From Peronospora farinosa (taxonomy: Eukaryota; Oomycota; Peronosporomycetes; Peronosporales; Peronosporaceae), in assembly GCA_947646735.1 (NCBI GenBank), contig CANTFK010000497.1, positions 1 through 19,509 on the forward strand: a DNA stretch of 19,509 bases. Direction: 5' to 3'. Positions 11,301 through 19,095 of this stretch are shown here, piece by piece (the stretch's first letter is position 1; every line of letters begins with the position of its first letter). Under the pieces are notes generated by a model. It was not told where the DNA came from. It worked only from the letters and a program-made list of their open reading frames with translations, and did no database searches. Both the position numbers and the translations under genes were made by a program.

Positions 11301-12701
11301 GCGTATCTATCGATGAGACGTCTCGGACTGTTGTACTCCTGTGCTGGTGGCAGCAGCGAGGTTGTATTCTCGCTAGGGAACGTGCAAATGGACAATCAAA
11401 TGGAGCGTGAAGTTGTGCTGGGTCCGAAAGTGCATCGCGTGAAAGAAGGTGTGTCGGTGCGGTTGCGCGACCGCTGGCGTAGTTTCGTGAACTATCGCTA
11501 CCGCGGCATTTTTGAGGAGATGGACACAAACACTATGAGTGTCATTCAATTTCGGATGCTATGGAATTCGAGCTGCGATGCTGGTGGGTTTATTCACTAT
11601 GAACTTATCGAGCTCGTGATGCAAGAATTGGAGGTATCAACGGACGAAAAGTTTGTCGTCAATCTTATTAGCGTCTTTCAAGGATTGGAGGGGCTTACGA
11701 GTCAGCACACCTTTGACGAAATTGTGAACACGCAACTTGACTATGCAAGTGGGTTCAGTAGTGGCGCTATCATTCCTACAGCGGGTTCAGACGAGCGAAG
11801 TGGTTTTGGAGGTAGTGGGGGCACTGCGGCTGCGACTACTACAGTAACAGAGGCGAGCGGTGTGTATATCGAAGAGCTGACAATTGAGGCCATCCGAATT
11901 AAGTTTACCATGGAGCTGCACGGCGGACGGTACATCAAGACATTGGGTCCTTCGGGTCGACGGTTGGCTGTCTACCTTCCCGAATCTAACGTAAAAGATT
12001 TCCGATTGTATCTGACACGGCTTTCGTTCATACATCTATATGAGCCCCAAGCGAGTGTGATTGAGAAGGTAGTACGGCGGTATTCCCAGCAATCTGTTAT
12101 ACTTGTCCTCCGTGGCTTGCACACGGTATCAGTATATGCAAATCCGTTTCGCATCGTCTACCGGTTGGGCCATGGTATTGTCGAGCTCGTCCGGTTACCT
12201 GCTCGTGGCTTAGCTTCTGGTAGTCCTCTCGAACTTATCGGTGGTACCTACCTGGGTGTGCGTTCGTTGGCCATGAACATGATTAGCGCCAGTTACGAGA
12301 TTGTTGCAGGGGCGACTGGCATTTTAGGTGCTGTACTGACGCCGTTCGTACCCGAGAGTCGACGCAAAGCCTTCGACGAGGATTTAGTTGGATTCCAGCG
12401 CGCTGTCATCGAAGAAGTCGACTCTTTCGATGCTGCTGAAGAACGCACGATGACAAAGGTGATTGTGCGTAAGCCACGCGAGTTCGATGCAGGAGGAGTG
12501 GGGTTGCTCACGGTTTATGGTCCAGGTTCAGTGCCGTTGGAAGAGCAGGAGCGCATTGATCTTAAAGCTGTGGTGTTACTGCAGCTTTGGTGGCGTCGTC
12601 GACGACGAGCCGAACTACTTTTTGCCGAAGCACGTCGTCTTCGCCCTGAACCTGAAAGCGAAGACCGTGTGTTTGGGGCAAACCAATGTGCTGTTCAGTG
12701 A
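2372..12701 (+). CDS. VPS13: VPS13-family bridge-like lipid transfer protein with PDZ, IQ and PH insertions (5 exons)
   Basis: Exons are 2372-8174, 8233-8288, 8368-9989, 10068-10392 and 10470-12701, all in phase, about 3,345 residues. The exon 4 donor may instead be 10408, adding 5 residues. The first ~100 residues are a textbook chorein N-terminus (MLEGPLKSWI, FLGQYV, LKLENLTLKA, LKTGFVGLFEADLP). Next come a PDZ domain (~463-546: GPTGLLF, LKPGLLLIKVDD), an IQ-like helix (~812-833), a PH domain (~850-958: GWLYTR, RRWRRSWCHLD, final KKWKHCIE), VAB-type beta repeats (~1610-2560, with NNLGVPIRL, SSPVQLKNGL, FVNKTPVAFKV, IRNESSSDVFVSQ and PFAWVKP), two C2-like strands (~1787 and ~2817) and the VPS13/ATG2-type C-terminal region (~3065-3245: NPFRIVYRLGHGIVELVRLPARGL). 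Family members shuttle glycerolipids between the ER and other organelles at contact sites. Internal PDZ and PH domains are not standard. An in-frame stop at 2360 precedes the start. Confidence 0.92.
7532..7582 (+). other. Acidic FFAT-like motif within VPS13
   Basis: Residues about 1721-1737 read as an acidic tract (EVEAEDDD) followed by D-F-V-D-V-P-S. This fits the FFAT pattern: acidic flank, aromatic at position 2, Asp at position 4, small or hydrophobic residue at position 5. FFAT motifs bind VAP proteins on the ER, and VPS13 proteins elsewhere are known to use them. Here it sits just before a C2-like segment, so its exposure is uncertain. The call is inference from a short motif. Confidence 0.35.
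8175..8367 (+). other. Two introns flanking a 56-nt micro-exon in VPS13
   Basis: The long first frame ends at a stop (8195-8197) and the next begins only at 8356. Removing 8175-8232 (58 nt, phase 1) and 8289-8367 (79 nt, phase 0) links them through a 19-codon exon. The protein then runs through SSPVQLKNGLYYK into MELW and LMTLTTSNKMSVP, a plausible VAB beta-repeat. The first donor (GTCTGC) is weak, so its exact position is less sure than the second (GTAACA). Confidence 0.55.
9990..10067 (+). other. VPS13 intron 3
   Basis: GTAAGT donor and TTTCGTAG acceptor bound a 78-nt intron with an internal CTAAC branch-like element. It splits the Trp codon at the end of PFAWVKPDGPW in phase 2 and restores the frame into RVACRTGS. 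Confidence 0.8.
10393..10469 (+). other. VPS13 intron 4 (donor ambiguous)
   Basis: The acceptor TTGTAG at 10464-10469 is clear. A phase-0 donor GTGGGT at 10393 gives 77 nt, matching its neighbours. A phase-0 donor GTTTAT at 10408 gives 62 nt and keeps five more residues (VGQRI). Both keep the frame into AKAAESKELKTAHVYRF. Confidence 0.55.
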
Positions 12702-13119
12702 TCTTCGACTGCATGCAGCAAAGGTTTATCAAGCATTTTACACAAGTAGGCTCGCTGAGTGTATGGTTCGGCCGAGAGAGTCTGTAGAATTCCTGCAGTG
12801 AGTAGTTCTACTATTTTTTATGTATTTATTGTCAGCGCTTAACGCTGAAGATTCGAATTACATGTAGCATATACTTAGGATGGCTGTCATCATTCAATGA
12901 GCTCGTGCGAAATCGAATTGGGAAAATTTATCGCTTTCTCAACGCACTTCGGGCATCGTAGACAAACCTTTGTGCATTTCTCAGGCTGAGACTATGCGTA
13001 ACGCTTTTAGTTTTACTAGCTGGTCATCGTTATCTGCATCAGCAGAGACATCACCGAGGTAATATTCCGTCTGCTTACTCCATTGCACAATTCTCTAACA
13101 AGTTCACACCCCGTTACCA
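12702..13119. other. Intergenic region between VPS13 and first Mpv17 gene
   Basis: These 418 nt hold no credible gene. A frame overlapping the VPS13 3' end and running to 12801 is a shadow. AT-rich sequence around 12805-12835 probably includes the VPS13 polyadenylation region. The distal end carries the Mpv17 promoter. Confidence 0.6.
13078..13095 (+). promoter_or_regulatory. Inr-like promoter of first Mpv17 gene
   Basis: CTCCATTGCACAATTCTC at this position is a very good match to the oomycete initiator plus its AATTC-type tail. It lies 24-42 nt upstream of the ATG at 13120, as expected for a short leader. Assigned by motif similarity. Confidence 0.55.
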
Positions 13120-13707
13120 ATGCGCGGCTTTCGACTCAAGTACGACCGATGGCTCCAGGACTTTCCGCTGCTGACGAAAGGTGTCACGTCGGCCATTCTC
13201 TTTGGTCTGGGTGACCGATTCGCGCAACGACTCGAGACAAATGACGACAAAAGTGACCGTGAAGATCGTTACGGGCTCAAACGGACGGCACGGATGATGG
13301 TATGGGGTGGACTAGTGTTCGGTCCCATTGGCCACGTGTGGTACAATTTCCTTGAAAAGACCATTCGAGGCAAAGGCACGGCTGCAATCATCAAGAAAAT
13401 TGCAATTGATCAAGTCATTCTCGCACCGCCACTAGCACTTGCTTTCTTCACATATGCTGGCTACTCTGAAGGCGAACCATTGCATGATACAGTGAAAACT
13501 GCAGTGACCAAGTTGCGTCCAACGCTCGCAGTAAATTGGACTGTTTGGCCATTGGTGCACGTAGGCACCTTTGGCTTTGTGCCTTTGCAGTATCGAGTTC
13601 TGTACATCAATGTAGCAAACATTGGGTGGTCTGCCTTCCTATCGCAAATGGCAAGCAAAGATGGTCAAGTCTCGGAAACACACAAGATGGAACCAGCAAC
13701 AGATTAA
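13120..13707 (+). CDS. Mpv17/PMP22-family membrane protein, copy 1
   Basis: This single-exon gene encodes 195 residues, the usual size for the family (about 170-220). Family features in order: an N-terminal WLQDFPLLTKGVTSAILFGLGDRFAQ segment, RMMVWGGLVFGPIGHVWY, DQVILAPPLALAFF, and a C-terminal signature (~140-178) with WTVWPLVHVGTFGFVPLQYRVLYIN ending in GWSAFLS. Four hydrophobic segments are expected. Members sit in the mitochondrial inner membrane or the peroxisomal membrane and are thought to act as channels affecting metabolite or redox balance; localisation cannot be read here. The classical Gln-x-x-Asn-Phe of the signature is replaced by His-x-x-Thr-Phe. It starts 418 nt after VPS13 and is followed in tandem by a paralogue. 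Confidence 0.93.
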   Translation: MRGFRLKYDRWLQDFPLLTKGVTSAILFGLGDRFAQRLETNDDKSDREDRYGLKRTARMMVWGGLVFGPIGHVWYNFLEKTIRGKGTAAIIKKIAIDQVILAPPLALAFFTYAGYSEGEPLHDTVKTAVTKLRPTLAVNWTVWPLVHVGTFGFVPLQYRVLYINVANIGWSAFLSQMASKDGQVSETHKMEPATD

Positions 13708-13797
13708 CGACACAGTTACCTCATAAAGGGCAGACATCTCGTTAAACCATCAAATCACAACATGTCTGCTTTTGCATGCTTCAAATCAACGTGTAGT

Positions 13798-13813
13798 CTC
13801 CTTCCACACATTT
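13798..13813 (+). promoter_or_regulatory. Weak Inr-like site before second Mpv17 gene
   Basis: TCTCCTTCCACACATTTG, about 8-24 nt upstream of the ATG, partly resembles the initiator found before copy 1. The match is poorer, and the 113-nt gap between the genes leaves little room for other promoter elements. A TCAAATCACAAC stretch at about 13750 is an alternative. Confidence 0.25.
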
Positions 13814-13820
13814 GCTAACC

Positions 13821-14459
13821 ATGCGTCGTTTTGGACAGTTCTACCATTATTGGCTGCACAAAGCTCCATTGGTGACCAAAGTGTTGACGGCTGCTACTCT
13901 TTCGGGGGTAGGAGATCGACTTGCACAGCATATCGAAGCAACCGATGTCCCGGCCACCAATTTAAAGCGTCAACCCAGTCACCTTGAAAAAGAGGAGGGG
14001 ATTGTAAGTCCCAGCACAGCTAGGACGTTGCGGATGGTGGTATGGGGTGGACTTTTCACGGCTCCCATCATGCACACGTGGTTTCATATCATTGATCGCG
14101 TGATCCCTGGTGTGGGAAAACTCGTGGTGGCCAAGAAGGTTGCAGCAGACATGGTGATCGTTGCCCCCGCCATGAATCTGGGCTTTTTCATTGTGACCAA
14201 GACCATGGAGGGCGCACGACTTAGTGACGCCGTCGATTTTGCCACAGCCAACTTGACACCGACATTAGTAATGAGTTACAAGGTGTGGCCCGTGGCCAAC
14301 CTTATGGTCTTCAGTTTGGTGCCATTACAGTATCGTACTCCTTTCGTCAACTGTGTCAGTTTGGGATGGTCAACGTTCTTGTCCATCGTAGCCAACAAGA
14401 AGAGCAAGAATTCGCAGGATGTAGAAGATGTCGTGAAAGATCAGCTTGCCAACAACTGA
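13821..14459 (+). CDS. Mpv17/PMP22-family membrane protein, copy 2
   Basis: This intronless gene encodes 212 residues from the ATG at 13821. Colinear landmarks with copy 1 are APLVTKVLTAATLSGVGDRLAQ near the N-terminus, RMVVWGGLFTAPIMHTW, ADMVIVAPAMNLGFF and a C-terminal VWPVANLMVFSLVPLQYR followed by LGWSTFLS (~154-192). It differs from copy 1 by a longer polar insert (residues ~38-70) and a Lys/Asp-rich tail. The two proteins share motifs but are clearly diverged, so the duplication is not recent. A role in mitochondrial or peroxisomal membrane permeability is inferred from the family. The gene converges on the karyopherin gene, with 269 nt between stop codons. Confidence 0.93.
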   Translation: MRRFGQFYHYWLHKAPLVTKVLTAATLSGVGDRLAQHIEATDVPATNLKRQPSHLEKEEGIVSPSTARTLRMVVWGGLFTAPIMHTWFHIIDRVIPGVGKLVVAKKVAADMVIVAPAMNLGFFIVTKTMEGARLSDAVDFATANLTPTLVMSYKVWPVANLMVFSLVPLQYRTPFVNCVSLGWSTFLSIVANKKSKNSQDVEDVVKDQLANN

Positions 14460-14728
14460 ATTGATTAGAACAGCTCGCCTCGTCTTCTTGTCTGCTTCGC
14501 AAATGTATGTGCTAGCACTTACTTATTCACAAATTGTATACTCCGCTCAGTTCGCATCTCATACGACGTTTGTCTCCTCAATTACAAGAGCCACGGAATT
14601 GCCATTGACATATTGCTACAGATCGCCAAAGTGAGCACTTCATCTCACTTCTTTCTTCAGCTATCCTTTTTACGTGGACAGATCGATCCACAACTCTGAT
14701 CACATCTTCAGTCTCCAAGCTGCAACGT
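14460..14728. other. Convergent 3' intergenic region
   Basis: These 269 nt separate the stop codons of the plus-strand Mpv17 copy 2 and the minus-strand karyopherin. No gene or clear hairpin terminator is seen; it presumably holds both polyadenylation regions. Confidence 0.6.
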
Positions 14729-17700
14729 TTAGGAGTAAGCCACTTCAGCAAGGTGAGCCAACCGGGTGAAGTACAGTCGAAAGCGATGTCGCTGGCATCG
14801 CATTCGCATCTCGCCAGGAATTTGCTGACAAACATCTGCAGATAAGAGAGAACGAAGAGCACCTTCCTCGTTCACTACGGTGGACACAGCGGAAAGGAAG
14901 CCGCCTGGAAATAAACACCCATGATAAACGATATCAGTACGAAGTAAGACGACGCATGCAAAGTACCTGCCTCGGATTTGCGTCGATATTTGTGGTGCGT
15001 GCAGACACTGAAACAGAAAATCCCAAAGATTTCGTGCGCTGTAGTGTCTTCTTTTGGGTCCCAGATAACTCATGACGACACGGACAACTTCTGTGGCAAA
15101 AATGTTTATCTTTTCCACAATCTGCTCTGGTTGGCATCGCATGGCGTGCAAAAGGAAATTGCACGCAGCATCACATATTTCCTGCATCTACAATCGAACC
15201 AACATGCCACGCAAGGTGTCAGACAGGCTACTTCATCAGTCAGCAACTCTGCAAGCCCTTACCTGGTGATCCACTTTCACAAGTCTTGTTGCCAAATCCA
15301 GACAGACCCAATATAGCGTTGGCTCTCCGTTTGACCGATTTTGCAACAGTGCTTGCGGAAAAGAGCTCAAAACCTCTCGCGCAAACTCCAGGAACTGCTG
15401 TACTTCTGGAATCATCTTGTCTGCCTCCAGATTCTGGGAAAGGAAGCTCTCCATTGACAGTTTGCCACAATCAGTTTTGGTTTCGGTGACATCGTGGAGT
15501 TTGCTGCGAAAATCAGCAAGAAGTCGCTTCGATAATACACATTCGGGTCAGGTATGGGTCAAAGTCCGAATACGACCACTTTCTTTCTTACCTCGAATGC
15601 GTGCCCAGCTGACGACTGCATGCCTAAGTTGCCTCTCTGACGCAAGATTATTCGGGTGCAACATGTGAGAATGTCAGGAGCAATACCTTCACCATACCAC
15701 CAAAGACACATTTCCAGTATTTCTGCTTCAATTGGATGGAGTGCTTCCTGCTCCAGATGGGAAATTACGCTAAGAAAAAATCCAGCCCCTATGCGTCGAC
15801 AGGCGCCGTCACTTCTGTGCTGCAAAAGAGAAGCTTTTGCGAGAGGCCAGAGTTGTTCAATCAAGGCGAATCCATGCTGCTGGTCTTGAACACCCCCAAG
15901 AGCTCGACCCAACATGTACACACTACTGGACGCCTCGATCGAGTTTGCACTTTGCACACGAACGGTAAGGTTTGACAAAACCGATGAGCATAAAACGCCA
16001 AAATCTACATGTGCAACAACATGAATATATATAAGGAACCCTCGCGAAACTTAAATGTGGCTCCTGCCGCGCGTACCTGCATCAGATAAACCACATGAGA
16101 TCCGAAACGTCGCTTCTAGTAGATCACCTTTACTTTCTTCAGAAGTTTTGGTCTGAGACGTGGTGCACAATTGGAGCAGTGCGTGGAACAGCGGGGCTCT
16201 TTCTTCCATTGTAGTGTACTTACTGCTCAGAACAGCAGCAATAAGGTTAGTATGATCACGTAATGGCTTTGATATAAGCAATCGCTTTGCATCCCAGCTT
16301 ACACAATATAGGAGCTACTCTGTAGCAACGATTGAATTGCCACTGGAAAGGACGAAGCGCACTGGAGTCCTTGGCACATGACCATCGAAGCGCGTAGGCG
16401 TATGCTGGGTGGCACTGCAAAAGAAGCACTGAGTAATCGCAAATACCTACTCAAAAATGTAAGATTAGTGTGGGATAAAATCTGAAGCTGTGGATGGACA
16501 ACAGCTTACCGCGCAACACCGTTTATCACTAATGGATGCATCGGCAAGTTTAAAACGCAGTCGAATACTCCCAACAAAACATCAATCCCACTTGATACAG
16601 GAGCTTGAAACGAGTTTAGGTCGTCTGCGGATTCCGAATCAGACAACATAGTATCGAATAACTCAACCGTGTACGACAGCAAGAAAAGCAGCGCATCAAT
16701 CAGTGCGACGTCTTTGCAATCCGAAAGCATTTGGCACATGCTTTTCACACATGACGCATAGTCTCCAGCAGGTTTCCCGTGGTTTCTTGGCCACTTGGAG
16801 AAAAGACTTAACATAGTGTCTGCGATTTCTCTGGACTCATACACACATTTTGTAAGGCCATACCCGATCCTGCACTTCCAAACGTATGCACTATATCTTT
16901 TACAGCCATTACCTCCGGAACTCAGCAATCGCCTCAATCTCAGGATCGTCGCTTACGATTTGGTTCCTCTCAACAAACCATTGCGGGTACTTGCACTGCT
17001 CAATAAGCGCGTTCACTAGACGTGAAAGCACGTTGACCACATGCTCCTGCCCCGTGGTGTCGAAAAGTTGCCATGACATCTCGTTTTGTAATGGATTATT
17101 CTCGAGAAAGAAAAACCAGATTTCCAACGTAGGTTGTGCGACATCGATGTCATCATACGATGAGCAGGCAAGAAGCAGTTCCAAAAAGTCAAATGAAAAC
17201 CGTTGCTGCTGCTCTAATGTGAGGCTTTTACGAGACGCTTTAGTCTTTGCATCATGATTTGAAAACAATACAGGCGCGTGATTCATTGCTAGAGAGCAAG
17301 CAATGCGTGACATACCCCTGCAAGCGCTCGTTCGTCGCTCCTTTGTCATTATGGTGCCCGTCAGAGGTCGCCATTCAGACTGAAACAGGGGCATCGCTTC
17401 AATCAAACGGTATCCAGAGTGAAGTACTGCCTGGCATATGCTTTCAGACCCGACAGTCAAGGCATTCCACACAAAAGAATCCGCAATGATTCCTGCAGCC
17501 AGCTACGTTTGCAAAGCTTAACGGCGGTATGCTCATCCATGACCTCGCGAGTAAAAAAAATGTACCTGTGCCTGGTCCTCGCCGTCACTAATAGCTGCAT
17601 CGAATAGCTCGTCAAGCAGTCCACTACATCACCAGGGCAATACACATCAGATCGTTAGGGTAACAGCAAGTAAATCCTACCCAAAACGAGGCATATCCGA

Positions 17701-18698
17701 TTTCAAGAAATTTGTCAGACCTAGCAAAAAGATGCGCTGCATTCAAACCAAACGTCTCGTGAGTTGGAATGCAACCTACAATCCAACTTTCTAGGCAGCG
17801 GAAAGCGCTGTTCCTCTCATCCGGTCTGTACCATTGCAACCATTATACAGAATAACTTAGCACTTAGCGACAAGCCAATCCACGGAACTGCAGTAACGTA
17901 CATGCTCGTCAGAATCATCTGCACCGCTGTCATGATTGTATGTCCTTCAACCTGAAACATTGACAGCATCTGCTGCATCTCCTCCATAGTCCACGCACTC
18001 TCTGACGCCAAGATCTGTAGTGGAATGGCTCCTAGAACATCTACCAACTGTAACATACACATCACATGATTGTTATTATAAACGCAACCACATCTCACCG
18101 CGAATTTAACTTCCACATGCTGTGTCCTACCACAACAGACCCTTTCGGATGTACTCGAGCAGCGGCATTTCCATTCACAAGCCGCAGCACGTCACTTTTC
18201 CAGTTTGTCCAGCTCCTGCACGACTTGACCACAATATCCGCCAACGTCACACAAGCAATGCGGCAACTTACTCGTGAAAGGCCATTTTCTGTCCCACATG
18301 TTATCTCCAGCAACTTCAACAAGGTCTGTTATATGTGGATTACGTCAACAGCAAGTTGTTCGTCATCTGTTTCGTATTCATGTCGCTAGTGGATCATCAC
18401 TCTTCCCACGTAATTGATGACGTACTTGTCGCACAATTTGCTGTTGCTGTACACTGAGATGCGTCCATTCGTGCTGCGTTTTAAGCCGAAGGATCTGCAT
18501 GGCCACGAGTTGTGGGGCAGCAAGTAGCTGATGCGTATTCGAGTCGCATACAGAATGCTCCAGTACCTGTAGTGCAGCTTGCCACGCTTCCTCGCGTGTC
18601 TGGAACTGCATGAGCCACGCATTGGCTGCGTGTTGCTCATGGCTGCCCGGTACGCCCTCGAAGAGCTGCCGAGCGCATGCAGTTAACTGCTCCATCAT
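14729..18698 (-). CDS. TNPO3: TNPO3/MTR10/importin-13-type karyopherin (about 12 exons)
   Basis: Model exons (minus strand): 18698-18401, 18288-18131, 18047-17902, 17825-17688, 17623-17566, 17502-16913, 16869-16510, 16446-16303, 16222-16077, 16004-15592, 15526-15263, 15181-14729; about 1,000-1,055 residues against ~920 for human TNPO3. Landmarks: N-terminal HEAT region HAANAWLMQFQ, AQ/MQILRLK; CVTLADIVVK; LVDVLGAIP; the highly typical FRCLESW; DFLELLLACSSYDDIDVAQPTLEIWFFF; AEFRR; QDQQHGFALIEQLWPL; VQQFLEFAREVL; VDHQEICDAACNFL; and a C-terminal QRHRFRLYFTRLAHLAE helix. The family binds Ran-GTP and imports SR-type splicing factors or other cargo into the nucleus. Phases agree throughout, but the exon 4 donor (GTTTTG), the 16220-16510 stretch (no match to the expected A-A-x-A-F/C repeat) and a possible intron in the last exon are uncertain. 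An in-frame ATG at 18752 would add 18 residues. Confidence 0.85.
16223..16302 (-). other. Karyopherin intron with canonical branch site
   Basis: An 80-nt intron with GTAAGC donor, a perfect TACTAAC branch sequence, a T-rich tract and a GAGCAG acceptor. It joins phase 2 to the exon reading KYTTMEERAPLFHALLQLC. It is a good illustration of the splice signals of this genome, although an alternative frame also reads through it. Confidence 0.5.
16870..16912 (-). other. Very short (43-nt) intron in karyopherin gene
   Basis: Donor GTAATG and acceptor AAGTGCAG bound only 43 nt. Both flanks match the family: EIEAIAEFRR before and GYGLTKCVYESREIADTMLSLF after. They lie in different frames, and this splice reconciles them in phase 2. 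There is no obvious polypyrimidine tract. Confidence 0.55.
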
Positions 18699-18753
18699 TT
18701 TATTCGTTTTGAAAGGTGGTATACGTATACCTTCGAGCGGTAATTTTAACATA

Positions 18754-18768
18754 GAAATACGATAGTGA
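18754..18768 (-). promoter_or_regulatory. Inr-like promoter of the karyopherin gene
   Basis: Read on the minus strand, TCACTATCGTATTTC fits the oomycete initiator and its ATTTC tail. A start at its adenine (about 18766) would leave about 14 nt before the ATG at 18752 and about 68 nt before the homology-supported ATG at 18698. Confidence 0.5.
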
Positions 18769-18930
18769 TTAGAAAATTAAAAATTAAAATGGGAAAGTTT
18801 TACCCGCACCCTCGGTATATTAATCTACTTGACCCTTTTTGAGTAATATTGAGACTAATCTGAGTTCGAGACGCGAATGCACATAGTCCCTTTGCAGACA
18901 ACTGAACAAACAATTTCTCATCCAACTATC
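18769..18930. other. AT-rich spacer
   Basis: Runs of A and T (for example around 18770-18790 and 18825-18850) with no coding potential seen. It contains the upstream part of the karyopherin promoter and perhaps a promoter for a reading frame to its right. Confidence 0.5.
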
Positions 18931-19032
18931 ATGGCCAGTGACAGCGAAGGCTCTTTGAGCTCTCGCCTACCAGATGATCATTGGATTGGAGCAGGCGACG
19001 CTTCCCCTGGACATAACGATACCCCTTCTTAA
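18931..19032 (+). pseudogene. Short reading frame, possible broken gene start
   Basis: An ATG in good context (ATCATGG), preceded by a TCTCATCC initiator-like stretch, opens a 33-residue acidic/Ser-rich frame (MASDSEGSLSSRLPDDHW...) ending at TAA 19030-19032. A second open frame (LKAPILSLTLLTSG...) overlaps the stop and runs into the inverted-repeat element. This looks like the 5' end of a gene or transposon frame cut by frameshift or insertion, but the piece is too short to identify and could be chance. Confidence 0.25.
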
Positions 19033-19095
19033 AGCACCAATTTTATCGCTGACGCTGTTGACTAGCGGGTCTTCGGGGACGCTATTCGAGACGAA

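Noticed and set aside
11505..11740. EF-hand pair in VPS13 (FEEMDTNTMSVIQF and following helices)
   Set aside because: The segment is helical-looking but the calcium-loop spacing and acidic ligands of an EF-hand are not met.
12463..12801. Plus-strand frame overlapping the end of VPS13
   Set aside because: It overlaps the IQ-like C-terminal coding sequence in another frame and has no ATG or domain supporting it.
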